Positions 1 to 8,539 of a stretch of DNA of 64,000 nt are shown piece after piece. Each line of letters begins with the position of its first letter. Position 1 is the first letter of the stretch. The stretch is taken from contig CAVQRU010000038.1 of assembly GCA_963715285.1 (NCBI GenBank), forward strand, positions 62,001 to 126,000, written 5' to 3'. The position numbers and the translations under genes were made by a program. The DNA is from Sva-07 sp963715285. GTDB lineage: Bacteria; Actinomycetota; Acidimicrobiia; Acidimicrobiales; Ilumatobacteraceae. Below the pieces are notes generated by a model. The model was not told the DNA's origin and did no database searches. It saw only the letters and a list, made by a program, of their open reading frames with translations.

Positions 1-467
1 GCGGGCTGGGCCTCGCGCCGTTGCGCACAGCGATCGACGAACTCGCCACCGCCGGAACGCGGCGCCTCACGCTGGTGGTCGGTGCTCGTGATCCCGATCA
101 GGTGCTCTACCCACACGATCTCCAGCGGTGGCGACGCCTCGGTGTCGACGTCCACGTCACCGTCGATGCCGCCGCTCGCCGATGGGACGGCGCCGTCGGC
201 ACGGCAACGGCGGTCGTGGCCCGGCTCGGCGAACACCACGACACCGTGTTCGTCTGCGGACCGGAGCTCATGATGACATCGGCCGCCCGCGCAGCGATCG
301 TGCAGGGCACCGACCCGGCGAACGTGTGGGTGTCGCTCGAACGCAACATGCACTGCGGCATCGCCCAGTGCGGTCGGTGCCAGCTCGGACCGCTGCTCCT
401 CTGCCGCGACGGTGCAGTCGTGCGATGGGACCACGTCACCGAACTCCTCAGGGAGCGGGGACGATGA
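1..467 (+). CDS. hydG: NiFe hydrogenase group 3b gamma subunit (FAD/NAD(P) binding), 5' truncated
   Basis: The C-terminal 154 residues are present; the frame is open from base 3 and the start lies outside the window. The visible part is the NAD(P)-binding lobe of a ferredoxin-reductase-like protein (VVGARDPDQVLY, then VFVCGPELMM). It ends in a [2Fe-2S] cysteine motif, CGIAQCGRCQ followed by LLLC, as in the gamma subunits of cytoplasmic sulfhydrogenases and in PyrK-like proteins. In that family the subunit passes electrons between NAD(P)H and the small subunit. Its stop overlaps the ATG of the delta subunit (ATGA), so it is the upstream member of one operon; the beta subunit would be expected before the window. 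The family is clear; assignment to group 3b rests on gene order gamma-delta-alpha. Confidence 0.88.
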   Translation, partial: GLGLAPLRTAIDELATAGTRRLTLVVGARDPDQVLYPHDLQRWRRLGVDVHVTVDAAARRWDGAVGTATAVVARLGEHHDTVFVCGPELMMTSAARAAIVQGTDPANVWVSLERNMHCGIAQCGRCQLGPLLLCRDGAVVRWDHVTELLRERGR

Positions 468-1288
468 CCCGTCCGACCGTGGCCGTCTGGAAGTTCGCCT
501 CGTGCGACGGCTGCCAGCTGACGGTGCTCGACTGCGAGGACGAACTGCTCGCGATCGCCGAAGCGCTCGACATCCGCATGTTCCTCGAGGCCGGACCCGA
601 CGAACTGCTCGACCACTACGACCTGTCGTTCGTCGAGGGATCGATCACGACGGCCCACGACGCCGACCGCATCCGCGATGTCCGCGCCCGATCCGGCACC
701 CTCGTCACGATCGGGGCATGTGCAACGGCGGGTGGGATCCAGGCGCTGCGCAACACCGCGGACGTCACCGAGTACGCCGCAGCCGTCTACGCCCGACCGG
801 ACTGGATCGACACGCTCGCCACCAGCACCCCGGTCGCGGCTCACGTGCGCGTCGACCACGAACTCCGTGGCTGCCCGATCTCGAAGCAGCAGTTGCTGGC
901 GACCGTGACCGCCCTGCTCGCCGGTCGCCGCCTACCGGTCCCCAGCCACAGCGTCTGCGTCGAGTGCAAGCAGGCCGGCACGACGTGTCTGCTCGTCGCA
1001 CACGGCACGCCGTGCCTGGGGCCGATCACCCACGGCGGGTGCGACGCGCTCTGCCCGTCGGTCGGGCGCGGATGCTTCGGCTGCTTCGGGCCGTGTGAGG
1101 CAGTGAACGCCGGCGCGCTCCACGCGGCCTGGACCGAGGCGGGCATCGGTGACGACGAGTGGCTGCGCTCGTTGCGCACGTTCAACGTCGGATCGCCGGA
1201 GTTCGACTCGGCCGCGTCCGAGCCCGATGTCGCAGTCCCGGTCGCGATGCCGGCAACGGTGCGCGACGATGGTGGGGATCGCCCATGA
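464..1288 (+). CDS. hydD: NiFe hydrogenase group 3b small (delta) subunit
   Basis: A 274-residue iron-sulfur subunit that relays electrons from the NiFe site to the flavin subunit. The N-terminal CDGC motif (C14, C17) plus GACAT and RGCP supply proximal-cluster ligands. A cysteine-rich C-terminal part (CVECK, then GCDALCP and GCFGCFGPCE) is the extra-cluster region typical of group 3 small subunits. There is no Tat signal, consistent with a cytoplasmic enzyme. The start was chosen at the ATG that overlaps the stop of the gamma gene; the open frame runs further upstream but only as a shadow. Its own stop overlaps the ATG of the large subunit, so translation is probably coupled through the operon. 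Confidence 0.92.
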   Translation: MTRPTVAVWKFASCDGCQLTVLDCEDELLAIAEALDIRMFLEAGPDELLDHYDLSFVEGSITTAHDADRIRDVRARSGTLVTIGACATAGGIQALRNTADVTEYAAAVYARPDWIDTLATSTPVAAHVRVDHELRGCPISKQQLLATVTALLAGRRLPVPSHSVCVECKQAGTTCLLVAHGTPCLGPITHGGCDALCPSVGRGCFGCFGPCEAVNAGALHAAWTEAGIGDDEWLRSLRTFNVGSPEFDSAASEPDVAVPVAMPATVRDDGGDRP

Positions 1289-2646
1289 CCCACGAGTACC
1301 GCGCCCGCAGGTTCGAAGTGGAGGCGCTCACACGCGTCGAGGGCGAAGGGGGTCTGATCGTCGAGGTGAGAGACGGCGAGCTCGCCGACGTCCGCCTGCG
1401 GATCTTCGAGCCGCCCCGGTTCTTCGAAGGGTTCCTCGCCGGACGGCAGTTCACCGAGCCGCCCGACATCACCGCGCGCATCTGCGGCATCTGCCCCGTC
1501 GCGTACCAGATGAGCGCCTGTCAGGCGCTCGAAGCGGCGTGCGGGGTCGAGGTCGACGACGACATCCGCACGCTGCGGCACCTCCTGTACTGCGGCGAAT
1601 GGATCGAGAGTCACGTCCTGCACGTCCACCTGCTGCACGCTCCCGACTTCCTCGGCTACCCGAGTGGCCTGGCGATGGCGGTCGACCATCGAGCGGAGGT
1701 CGAGCGGGGTCTGCGTCTCAAGAAGCTCGGCAACCGCATCGTCGAGGTCGTGGGCGGTCGCGCCGTCCACCCGGTGAACGTCCGGGTGGGTGGCTTCTAC
1801 AGCACACCCACGGCGGCGATGATGCGCACACTGGCCGGTGAACTCCGTCAGGCACTGGCGGATGCGATCGACGTCGCCCGATGGGTGGCCACGTTCGACA
1901 TGCCCGACCACGAACTGCCCGACGGAACGGCGCTCGTCGCGCTCCGACACCCGACCGAGTACCCGATGCTCGGCGAGCGTCTGGTCAGCACCGCAGGGAT
2001 CGGCGGCACCGCAGGGATCGACGGCACCGCAGGGATCGACGGCACCGCAGGGATCGACATCGGCGTCGACGAGTACCCGGACCACTTCGCCGAGGTGCAC
2101 GTCGAGCACTCGACGGCGCTGCACGGCTCGATGCTCGCCGGTGGCGACTACCTCGTCGGTCCGCTCGCCCGCTTCGCCCTCAACGCGGATCATCTGGCGC
2201 CGACCGCGGCGGCACTTGCCGGCGAGCTGGGGTTGACGTCCGCCGAGCGCAATCCGTTCCGCAGCATCGTCGTGCGGGCGATCGAGACCGTGCACGCCTG
2301 CGAGGTGGCCCTCGCAATCGCCGAGGCGTACTCCCCGCCGAAGCGGGCCTCGGTGCCGGTCGAGTCGCGTGAGGCCGCCGGGTGTGGCTGGAGCGAAGCG
2401 CCGCGCGGGCTGCTCTGGCACCGCTACGAGATCGACGACCGGGGCCGCATCGCCAGCGCCCGGATCGTGCCGCCGACCTCGCAGAACCAGCCGGCGATCG
2501 AACACGACCTCGCTCACCTGATCGGTCACTCGCTGCATCTCGACGACGACGATCTCGAGGCCGTCTGCGAGCAGGCGGTACGCAACTACGACCCGTGCAT
2601 CTCGTGCGCCACCCACTTCCTCGACATGCGCATCAACCGGTCGTGA
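1285..2646 (+). CDS. hydA: NiFe hydrogenase group 3b large (alpha) subunit
   Basis: A 453-residue catalytic subunit carrying the NiFe centre. The N-terminal metal motif RICGIC is at C67/C70, and the C-terminal DPCISC is at C438/C441 followed by H444. The nine residues after H444 are the expected peptide removed by the maturation endopeptidase, which is the next gene. The protein carries an insertion of repeated TAGIDG units near residue 240 just before the conserved EVHVEHS segment; relatives run straight through this point as far as I recall. The ATG overlaps the stop of the small-subunit gene. Predicted activity is H2 oxidation or evolution coupled to NAD(P)(H). It is not the [FeFe] HydA of the same name. 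Confidence 0.93.
   Translation: MTHEYRARRFEVEALTRVEGEGGLIVEVRDGELADVRLRIFEPPRFFEGFLAGRQFTEPPDITARICGICPVAYQMSACQALEAACGVEVDDDIRTLRHLLYCGEWIESHVLHVHLLHAPDFLGYPSGLAMAVDHRAEVERGLRLKKLGNRIVEVVGGRAVHPVNVRVGGFYSTPTAAMMRTLAGELRQALADAIDVARWVATFDMPDHELPDGTALVALRHPTEYPMLGERLVSTAGIGGTAGIDGTAGIDGTAGIDIGVDEYPDHFAEVHVEHSTALHGSMLAGGDYLVGPLARFALNADHLAPTAAALAGELGLTSAERNPFRSIVVRAIETVHACEVALAIAEAYSPPKRASVPVESREAAGCGWSEAPRGLLWHRYEIDDRGRIASARIVPPTSQNQPAIEHDLAHLIGHSLHLDDDDLEAVCEQAVRNYDPCISCATHFLDMRINRS
1990..2061 (+). repeat. In-frame 18-bp tandem repeat inside the hydrogenase large-subunit gene
   Basis: Four head-to-tail copies of ACCGCAGGGATCGACGGC; the first and last copies have small differences. They are in frame and encode repeats of TAGIDG, lengthening a surface loop by about 18 residues. 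The near-identity of the copies indicates recent slippage expansion. Confidence 0.9.
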
Positions 2647-3134
2647 CCCCAGCGCCCCTCGTCACGGTCATCGCCGTCGGCAACCCGTACCGGAGCGACG
2701 ACGGCGTCGGCGCAGCCGTGCTCGCCGCGGTCCGCGAGTCGCTCGGGTCCGACCCTCGCGTCCGACTCGTGGAACTCGACGGCGAGCCCGTTCGCGTGGT
2801 GCAGGCGTGGGAGGGATCGGCGCTGGTCTGGCTCGTCGACGCGACCTCTTCTGATCGGCCGCCCGGGTCCGTCCAGGAGCTCGACGCACGCCGGCTCGGC
2901 GACGGTGACTCGTCCTGGAGCGGTCTCGGTGGTGGCCATGCGCTCGGTCTGCGCGAGGCGATCGAGTTTGCTGCTGCGCTCGACCGGCTTCCCGCGGAGC
3001 TCCGGCTGCTCGGCATCGAGGGCGAGACGTTCGACCACGGCGAGGGCCTGACCTCGACGGTGGCCGACGCCGTTCCTCTCGCGGCAGCCCGCCTGCTCGC
3101 GTCGATCCGCCCGAGTCTCGAGTCCATCGCCTGA
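2643..3134 (+). CDS. Hydrogenase maturation protease (HycI/HoxW family)
   Basis: A 163-residue protein with the family's opening motif GNPYRSDDGVG, in which the aspartate/glutamate-type residues bind the nickel of the precursor, and a later GGHALGL segment with a metal-ligand histidine. It would cleave the C-terminal peptide of the large subunit after H444. The GTG start overlaps the stop of the large-subunit gene (GTGA), which fits co-translation with its substrate. It is the last gene of the hydrogenase operon; downstream lies a palindromic repeat and then a convergent gene. Length and motif order are normal for the family. Confidence 0.9.
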   Translation: MTPAPLVTVIAVGNPYRSDDGVGAAVLAAVRESLGSDPRVRLVELDGEPVRVVQAWEGSALVWLVDATSSDRPPGSVQELDARRLGDGDSSWSGLGGGHALGLREAIEFAAALDRLPAELRLLGIEGETFDHGEGLTSTVADAVPLAAARLLASIRPSLESIA

Positions 3135-3161
3135 CCGCCGTGGGTGCATCCGGCGGGACAA

Positions 3162-3178
3162 CTGGGGTCAGACCCCAG
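3162..3178. repeat. Palindromic repeat family 1, copy A
   Basis: CTGGGGTC-A-GACCCCAG, a perfect 8-bp-arm inverted repeat. It lies between the convergent hydrogenase protease gene and the PPOX gene. Flanks (gacaa and agatgtc) partly extend the stem. It is one of six related intergenic elements in the window and could also act as a bidirectional terminator. Confidence 0.75.
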
Positions 3179-3187
3179 ATGTCTCGC

Positions 3188-3592
3188 TCACTCGGTGAAC
3201 AGGGTCTTCGTGGGGGTGATGCGCAGCACGACCCGCTGCTGCTCGTCGAGCAGGGGGACGATCGTGGCGGGGTCGGGTGCCGGGTTGCCCGACAGTGCGC
3301 CGAAGATCTCGGCGGTCAGCTCCGCCCGCAACGGGTCGGCGACGATCGGCTCGACCTCTCCGTAGACGACGAGATGGACGCGTCCGTCCGGCACCGTCAA
3401 GCAGACCTTGGGTTGGTGCAGCACGTTCTTCCACTTCGCGGTGTACGACTTGGCGGACACCAGGAGGCGCAGGTCGTCGTCGACCGTGTACCCGATCATC
3501 GACTGCTGCGGTGACCCGTCTGCGCGTCCCGTGGCCAACACGGCCCAGATGTGCGATCGGAGGAACTCCAGGTGTTGTGGGTCCCAGTTCAT
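3188..3592 (-). CDS. Pyridoxamine-5'-phosphate-oxidase-fold (PPOX) family protein
   Basis: A 134-residue protein of the split-barrel flavin/F420-binding class. The N-terminal part LRSHIWAVLATGRADGSPQ is the typical beginning of small PPOX-fold enzymes (family usually 130-150 residues). These bind FMN, F420 or a related cofactor and often reduce or oxidise small molecules. Its ATG overlaps the stop of the flavin hydroxylase upstream, so it is the third gene of a TetR-hydroxylase-PPOX operon. It may assist flavin reduction or act on a pathway intermediate; the sequence alone does not decide this. Confidence 0.8.
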   Translation of the reverse strand: MNWDPQHLEFLRSHIWAVLATGRADGSPQQSMIGYTVDDDLRLLVSAKSYTAKWKNVLHQPKVCLTVPDGRVHLVVYGEVEPIVADPLRAELTAEIFGALSGNPAPDPATIVPLLDEQQRVVLRITPTKTLFTE

Positions 3593-5052
3593 GTGGATGG
3601 CCCTTCGGTCGAATCTGCGGACAGGTGGTCGAGGAGTGCGGCGCCGGCGATTGCGAGTTCGTCGGCGTCGTGAGCCACGGCGGCCACGTAGCGGTCGGGT
3701 CGAACGATCACCGCGCCGCCCGGTGGGAGGGTCATCGGCATCGATCCGAGCGGTACCTCGACGATCCGACCGAGCTCGGCCCACCGCGGATCGAGGGCGG
3801 TCACCACCGACCGGTCGTCGACGACGATCGCAAACCCCGTGCCGAGCAGCTCGTCCAACGGTCGCCCGTCGATGGACGGCTGCGGGAGCTGCCGGCCGAC
3901 CGACGGGTGGTCGCCGAACAACATGCCGTCACGCAGGATCGGGAACGGTCGGCTCCCGCCGTACGCGGCATCGAGTCCGGTCTGTTGCGGCGCCCGGCCC
4001 GAGAGCTCGTCGATCAGGCGGCCGGTGTCGACGGCGTGCTCGACCACGCCGGCCGCATGCGGCAGCCGCTCCTCGCCGTAGGTGTCGAGGAGCCGATCGG
4101 CGGCGAGGCCGTCCTCGACGAGGCGGAGCTTCCATGCCAGGTTGGCGGCGTCGCGAATGCCCGAGCAGAGTCCCTGGCCGAGGAACGGTGGCATCTGGTG
4201 GGCGGCGTCACCGGCGATGAAGATCCGTCCGACTCGCATCGTCTCGGCGACCGTGGCGTGGAACCGGTACACGACCGCCCGGATCAGATCGGCGTCCTCG
4301 GGGGTGATCCACCCCGCCAGCAGCTGCCACACCCGGTTGGGCTCGACCATCTCCTCGCGCGTCTCTCCGGGTTGGAGCTGGAACTCCCAGCGCCGGTAGT
4401 CGGCGTGGCCGACGACGTAGGTGGTCGGCCGATCCGGATCGCAGACCTGTTGGACGACGTGGGGGAGCGTCGGCACGGGATGCCGCAGCCGGACGTCGAG
4501 GACGAGCCAGTCCTGGTCGAAGCCCTGGTCGACGAACGCCAACCCCAGACCCTTTCGGATGCGGCTCGACGCGCCGTCGGCTGCGACGAGCCAGCCGGCG
4601 GTCACCGATCCGTCGTCGGTCGTCACCGTCACCACGTCGTCGGCCTGTTCGACGGACGACACCTCGATGCCGAGGCGCAGCTCGACGCCGTTGCGCACGG
4701 CGGCGTCGCGCAGGAAGGCCTCCAATTCGGGCTGGTAGTACGTCACCGAGGGGTGCAACCCGAGCGGCCAGTCGGCATCTTCGGGGAGTTCGGCGCCGAT
4801 GATCCGTTCCCCGTCGGGGCGCACGAACTCGGCACCCTGCATCGGGGTCGTGATCGCTCGGAGTTCCTCGAGGAGTCCGGCGTTCTGGAACACGCGCTGG
4901 ATCTCGTCGTCCATCACGATCGCTCGCGGCAGGTCGTAGACCTCGGGCGCCCGTTCGAACACCCGCACCGAGAAACCCCGTTGGGCGAGCAACAGGGCGG
5001 CCGTGACACCCACCGGCCCGCCGCCCACCACGATCACGTCGACGTCGCTCAT
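3589..5052 (-). CDS. FAD-dependent aromatic hydroxylase, MhpA-like
   Basis: A 487-residue class A flavoprotein monooxygenase. The dinucleotide motif VVGGGPVG is at residues 8-15, followed by the ribose-binding acidic segment ending VFERAP. The internal FAD/NAD(P)H signature GWLVAADGASSRIRK and the C-terminal GDAAHQMPPFLGQG riboflavin-contact motif are present. The MPPFLGQGLCSGIRDAANLAWKL stretch is characteristic of 3-(3-hydroxyphenyl)propionate hydroxylases, which ortho-hydroxylate phenols using NAD(P)H and O2. The start ATG overlaps the stop of the TetR gene. The product would be a catechol-type substrate for the extradiol dioxygenase encoded divergently at 5749. The actual substrate is not readable from sequence. 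Confidence 0.88.
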   Translation of the reverse strand: MSDVDVIVVGGGPVGVTAALLLAQRGFSVRVFERAPEVYDLPRAIVMDDEIQRVFQNAGLLEELRAITTPMQGAEFVRPDGERIIGAELPEDADWPLGLHPSVTYYQPELEAFLRDAAVRNGVELRLGIEVSSVEQADDVVTVTTDDGSVTAGWLVAADGASSRIRKGLGLAFVDQGFDQDWLVLDVRLRHPVPTLPHVVQQVCDPDRPTTYVVGHADYRRWEFQLQPGETREEMVEPNRVWQLLAGWITPEDADLIRAVVYRFHATVAETMRVGRIFIAGDAAHQMPPFLGQGLCSGIRDAANLAWKLRLVEDGLAADRLLDTYGEERLPHAAGVVEHAVDTGRLIDELSGRAPQQTGLDAAYGGSRPFPILRDGMLFGDHPSVGRQLPQPSIDGRPLDELLGTGFAIVVDDRSVVTALDPRWAELGRIVEVPLGSMPMTLPPGGAVIVRPDRYVAAVAHDADELAIAGAALLDHLSADSTEGPST

Positions 5053-5708
5053 CGCTGCACCTCTGCGGCCGGGCCGAGGAACATCGTGACGAGGGCATCG
5101 GCGTGCGCCTCGATGAAGATGTCGGTGAGCGTGTCGTGGCCGAGCAATCGGGCCTCGGGCGCATTCACGTACGCGAGTGACGCCGCTCCGACGAGTGAGT
5201 AGTAGAGGACCACCTCGTCGACGTCGGCGACCAGGCCCTCGTCGCGGAGCCGACGCCACTGCTCGGTGACGAGCTCGAATCGGGGCCGGGTGTGCCGCTC
5301 GACGATCCAGTGGAGGCGCTCGGAGTCGATCGTCGCCTCCTGCACCATGATGCGGTTGAGTTCGGGCAGTCCGGCTGCGGCGCGTACGAACGCGCGGATG
5401 TTGGTCGCGAACCCGGCACGGCTGTCCCAGCCTGGTGCCGTGTCGCCGAGGTGTTCGCCCACGGCGTGGTCGAGGCGGTCGAAGAGGTGGTCGACCGCCG
5501 CCTGCCACAGCGCCTCCTTCGAGTCGAAGTGGTAGTTGATCTGCGGCTGGTGCGTGCCGGCGGCCTTCGCGATGGCCCGCGTCGACGCCCCCTCGAAGCC
5601 GTGCGCAGCGAACTCCTGGAGTGCGGCGTCGAGCAGTGCCGTGCGGGTGGCGGTGGCGCGGGCCTGGCGCCGGCGCGTCGCGGGTGGGGACATCTCGGTC
5701 GCGGTCAT
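5049..5708 (-). CDS. TetR-family transcriptional regulator
   Basis: A 219-residue protein with an N-terminal TetR helix-turn-helix: ALLDAALQEFAAHGFEG, ASTRAIAKAAGTHQPQINYHF. The ligand-binding C-terminal half is variable as usual. The frame allows an upstream ATG at 5750, but that start would abut the divergent dioxygenase ATG and leave no promoter; the ATG at 5708 leaves a 40-base AT-richer intergenic region. It heads an operon with the hydroxylase and PPOX genes and faces the dioxygenase gene, so it probably represses both directions until an aromatic ligand is present. Confidence 0.87.
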   Translation of the reverse strand: MTATEMSPPATRRRQARATATRTALLDAALQEFAAHGFEGASTRAIAKAAGTHQPQINYHFDSKEALWQAAVDHLFDRLDHAVGEHLGDTAPGWDSRAGFATNIRAFVRAAAGLPELNRIMVQEATIDSERLHWIVERHTRPRFELVTEQWRRLRDEGLVADVDEVVLYYSLVGAASLAYVNAPEARLLGHDTLTDIFIEAHADALVTMFLGPAAEVQR

Positions 5709-5723
5709 GGGTTGCCATTCTCT

Positions 5724-5733
5724 ATCAAGTGAT
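5724..5733. promoter_or_regulatory. Candidate TetR operator in divergent promoter region
   Basis: ATCAAGTGAT, a short dyad (ATCA/TGAT), sits in the AT-rich 40-base gap between the TetR start (5708) and the dioxygenase start (5749). The position suits an operator controlling both directions. The dyad is short, so confidence is low. Confidence 0.35.
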
Positions 5734-5748
5734 CTAATTTGTCCAGCC

Positions 5749-6660
5749 ATGGCACTTCACCGCTTGACCTCGATCACGCTCGGCGTGCCGGACGTGGCCG
5801 CATCCACGGCGTTCTTCCACGATTTCGGACTGACGGGCGACGGCGTGCTCGCCACTCGGGACGGAGGCGGGCAGCTCGAACTCGTACCGTCGGCGACACG
5901 ATCGCTCCAGCGGCTCGGGGTGGGAACCGACGACCACGACGACCTCGGGCGCATCGCCGGTCGGGTCGAGCGCAGCGGTCTCGGCTCGGTCGTCGAGTCG
6001 ACCGGTGACCGCCTCCTGATCGCCGAGCCGGTCACCGGCCTGCTCGTCGAGATCACGACGGCCGATCCCTACGCCGTCAGGCCGACGCCGCACACCTTCA
6101 ACCGGCCCGGTGTCAACGAGCGGTTCGACGTTCCCGCCGAGAGCGTGCTCACGTCCGACCCCGTGGTCCCGTCGAATCTGACCCACGTCGTCTACGGAAC
6201 GCCCGATCAGCCGACGACGCTGCGGTTCTTCATCGACGTGATCGGCTTCGAGATCAGCGATCAGGTCCCGGGCATCATCGCCTTCACCCGATGCGGCGAG
6301 GTCCACCACAACCTGGCGATCCAGGCGGCGCCGGTTGCCTTCCCGCACCACATCGCGTTCGAGGTCGACGACATCGACGACGTCGTACGCGGCGGTCAGC
6401 ACATGGTCGACGTCGACCCGGATCGCAACATGTGGGGCGTCGGTCGCCATGCCATCGGGTCGAACTGGTTCTGGTACCTCCGCGATCCGAGCGGCACGTT
6501 CGTGGAATACACCGCCGACATCGACCGCATCTCGGCGCAGGAGCTCTACCGGCCGAAGGACTGGCAGGGCCACGAGTTCCTGTATTCGTTCGGCCCGCCC
6601 GTGCCTGCCGAGTTCCTCGAACCGGCCGACATGGCCGATCTGATCGCTGCGGCCTCCTGA
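5749..6660 (+). CDS. Two-domain extradiol-type dioxygenase (VOC superfamily)
   Basis: A 303-residue protein with two glyoxalase/VOC modules, the size of type I extradiol dioxygenases. The C-terminal module carries plausible Fe(II) ligands: H in LTHVVYGT, H in FPHHIAFEVDD, and E in GTFVEYTAD. The N-terminal module (LTSITLGVPDVAAS) lacks them, as expected. It would open a catechol ring at the meta position using O2. It stands alone and divergent from the TetR-hydroxylase operon. A clear paralogue lies at 9431 in the second module of the island, with the same DDID and NLGSN/AIGSN type segments, suggesting two parallel or sequential ring-cleavage steps. Confidence 0.85.
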   Translation: MALHRLTSITLGVPDVAASTAFFHDFGLTGDGVLATRDGGGQLELVPSATRSLQRLGVGTDDHDDLGRIAGRVERSGLGSVVESTGDRLLIAEPVTGLLVEITTADPYAVRPTPHTFNRPGVNERFDVPAESVLTSDPVVPSNLTHVVYGTPDQPTTLRFFIDVIGFEISDQVPGIIAFTRCGEVHHNLAIQAAPVAFPHHIAFEVDDIDDVVRGGQHMVDVDPDRNMWGVGRHAIGSNWFWYLRDPSGTFVEYTADIDRISAQELYRPKDWQGHEFLYSFGPPVPAEFLEPADMADLIAAAS

Positions 6661-6662
6661 GC

Positions 6663-6693
6663 GTCTCGATCGGGGTCGGAACCCGATCGAGAC
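6663..6693. terminator. Strong hairpin between convergent genes (bidirectional terminator)
   Basis: A perfect 12-bp stem GTCTCGATCGGG with a 7-base loop begins 3 bases after the dioxygenase stop, in the 75-base gap before the convergent hydrolase end. No clear T-tract follows, as is common in GC-rich actinomycetes. Confidence 0.65.
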
Positions 6694-6735
6694 CGCCCGC
6701 TCGTGCCGGAGACGCCGGCGATCGCTCGCGGTCGC

Positions 6736-7773
6736 TCAGCGGCCGGCGGCGGCGAGCCACCCGACGAGGTCGGGCACCTTGTCGTCGACCGTGTGGCCCC
6801 CGGGAGCGATCGTCAGCGTGACATCGCGGTCGTCTTCAGCGAGCCGGAGTTCCAGGAGTTGGGCCGAGTCGATGTAGGAGACGATGCCGTCGGCCAGCTG
6901 GTCGAGTCGCTCGAGGTCGCTGCGGATGGAACCGGTCGGGTCGCGCTGAGCCAGCCATCCGGCATCGTCGTACGGGTCACCGGTCTGTCTCGGCGCCGTG
7001 CCGTCCGCCGCCGCCCAGAGGAAGAACGTCGCGTCGAGGTCATCGGGCCAGACCGCTGGATCCGTGAACGTCGCAACCGACGCCTGCATCGCGTCGAGAT
7101 CGTCGCGGAACGCGTCGTCGAACGCCTCGGACTGCCAGAAGTACTCGCCATCACCGAGCACGGCACCCGCCACGGGTTCCGTGGCCGGTCGGGCGTTGCA
7201 GCCGGCGATGGCGACCTCGCTCGGATCGAGCACCGACGCGAGTGCGGGGCCGGTCCCCGCAGAGAATCCGTACACCACCGTGCGCGCGGCATCGCCACCG
7301 TGGTCCGCGGCGTGTTGCTGCGCGTAGGCAACGGCACAGTTCCCCGCGTCCGTCAGCGACTCGAGGTCGTCGATCCCGATGGGGAACGGATCCCCTGCAT
7401 ACCAGGTGGGCGCGAACACCACCATGCCGGCCGCGGCGGCGGCCGCGGCGACGGTCGTGTTGGACGCGGCGTCCTTTCCCTGATCCGAGCGGCCGTGGAA
7501 CACCACCGCGACCGGCCAGGGTCCGGGTCCGTCCGGCGCAGAGACGTCCATTCGCAACTCGACGTCGTCGACCGTCATGTAGACGAGGTCCGTCGTGGTC
7601 GTGAACCGCTGTGGCTGAGGTGAGGATGTGCCGCTCGCCGGCCGTGTGGTCGTGGGCGGACTCGTCGTTGCAGGCGCCGGGGCATCGGTCGCCGAGGACG
7701 TGTCGGTGCCGCTCGAACAGGCCGCTGCGACCAGCACCACGGCCGCGGCGACGACACCCCGAACACCGCGCAT
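6736..7773 (-). CDS. Secreted lipoprotein alpha/beta-hydrolase
   Basis: A 345-residue protein with an N-terminal signal ending in a lipobox (VAAAC, C19), then a Thr/Pro/Ala-rich linker and an alpha/beta-hydrolase domain. The nucleophile elbow is GFSAG within VVYGFSAGTGP, after the oxyanion-type segment AVVFHGRSDQG; a late histidine is in APGGHTVDD. It is expected outside the membrane, anchored by lipid. The ATG at 7773 is preceded by GAGGACGAGGAG and is preferred over 7812, which would overlap the upstream GntR gene. Being co-transcribed with GntR and divergent from the ring-cleavage operon, it may hydrolyse an ester precursor of the catabolised compound (inference). Confidence 0.8.
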   Translation of the reverse strand: MRGVRGVVAAAVVLVAAACSSGTDTSSATDAPAPATTSPPTTTRPASGTSSPQPQRFTTTTDLVYMTVDDVELRMDVSAPDGPGPWPVAVVFHGRSDQGKDAASNTTVAAAAAAAGMVVFAPTWYAGDPFPIGIDDLESLTDAGNCAVAYAQQHAADHGGDAARTVVYGFSAGTGPALASVLDPSEVAIAGCNARPATEPVAGAVLGDGEYFWQSEAFDDAFRDDLDAMQASVATFTDPAVWPDDLDATFFLWAAADGTAPRQTGDPYDDAGWLAQRDPTGSIRSDLERLDQLADGIVSYIDSAQLLELRLAEDDRDVTLTIAPGGHTVDDKVPDLVGWLAAAGR

Positions 7774-7783
7774 CTCCTCGTCC

Positions 7784-8503
7784 TCAGACGGCTCCTGCCG
7801 TCGTGTCCGCAAGGTGGGGAAGCGAGGGCGTCGCCGGTCGGGCGAGGATGGATTCGAGGGCGCTGATGGTCCCGGCCAGGTGGCGAGTCAGTTCGGCGGC
7901 CGCCCCGGCAGCGTCGCCGCCGACAGCGAGGTCCTTCAGGCGGCGGTGCGACTCGGCCAGGTTGTAGCCCGCTGGGCGGGCCAGCGCGCTGACCTTCATC
8001 ATCAGACCGGCCCGGTCCGACAGCAACGTCGAGAGGCGCAGCATCCATTGCGAGTTGCAGCACGACAGCAACTCGCGATGGAAGGCCGCGTGGTCGCTCG
8101 CCGTCGAGAGCCGGCTCGCCGTGAGCGCGCGCCACGCGGCCTCGACGCGCTCGGCGTACCGGGTGTCGGCGTTCGCGACCGATCGTTCCAGCGCCATCGG
8201 TTCGAGTACCTGGCGCAGCTCGTAGATCTCGACGGCTTCGTCGAGGTCGACGCTCGCCACGCGAGCGGACCCGTGCGCCTGCATCTCGACGAGCCCTTCG
8301 GCAGCGAGCCGGCCCAATGCCTCGCGCAGCGGCGTCGCCGAGACCCCCAGTTCTCGTGCCAGGGTGGAGATCACCAGCGGGTCGCCCGGTTGGAGACGTC
8401 CACCGACGATGGCGTCACGCAGCCGGTGATCGGCCCACGCGGAGCGGGTCATGGGAACGTTCATGCCCGATGGAGGCATCGTGGTGGTCGGCGAATCGCT
8501 CAC
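7784..8503 (-). CDS. GntR-family regulator, FCD subclass
   Basis: A 239-residue regulator. The winged HTH is in the first 80 residues: LRDAIVGGRLQPGDPLVISTLARELGVSATPLREAL is the standard GntR block. An FCD ligand-binding domain follows, with the metal-binding histidines in DHAAFHRELL and ESHRRL. The GTG start has GAGAGGA about 8 bases upstream. It precedes the lipoprotein hydrolase gene by 10 bases and is divergent from the hydrolase-dioxygenase-SDR-hydroxylase-sulfatase operon. FCD regulators typically bind organic acids, so a pathway intermediate is a reasonable inducer. Confidence 0.9.
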   Translation of the reverse strand: MSDSPTTTMPPSGMNVPMTRSAWADHRLRDAIVGGRLQPGDPLVISTLARELGVSATPLREALGRLAAEGLVEMQAHGSARVASVDLDEAVEIYELRQVLEPMALERSVANADTRYAERVEAAWRALTASRLSTASDHAAFHRELLSCCNSQWMLRLSTLLSDRAGLMMKVSALARPAGYNLAESHRRLKDLAVGGDAAGAAAELTRHLAGTISALESILARPATPSLPHLADTTAGAV

Positions 8504-8539
8504 TCGTCACATCCTCTCACAGTCGGCATTGACTGCTAC

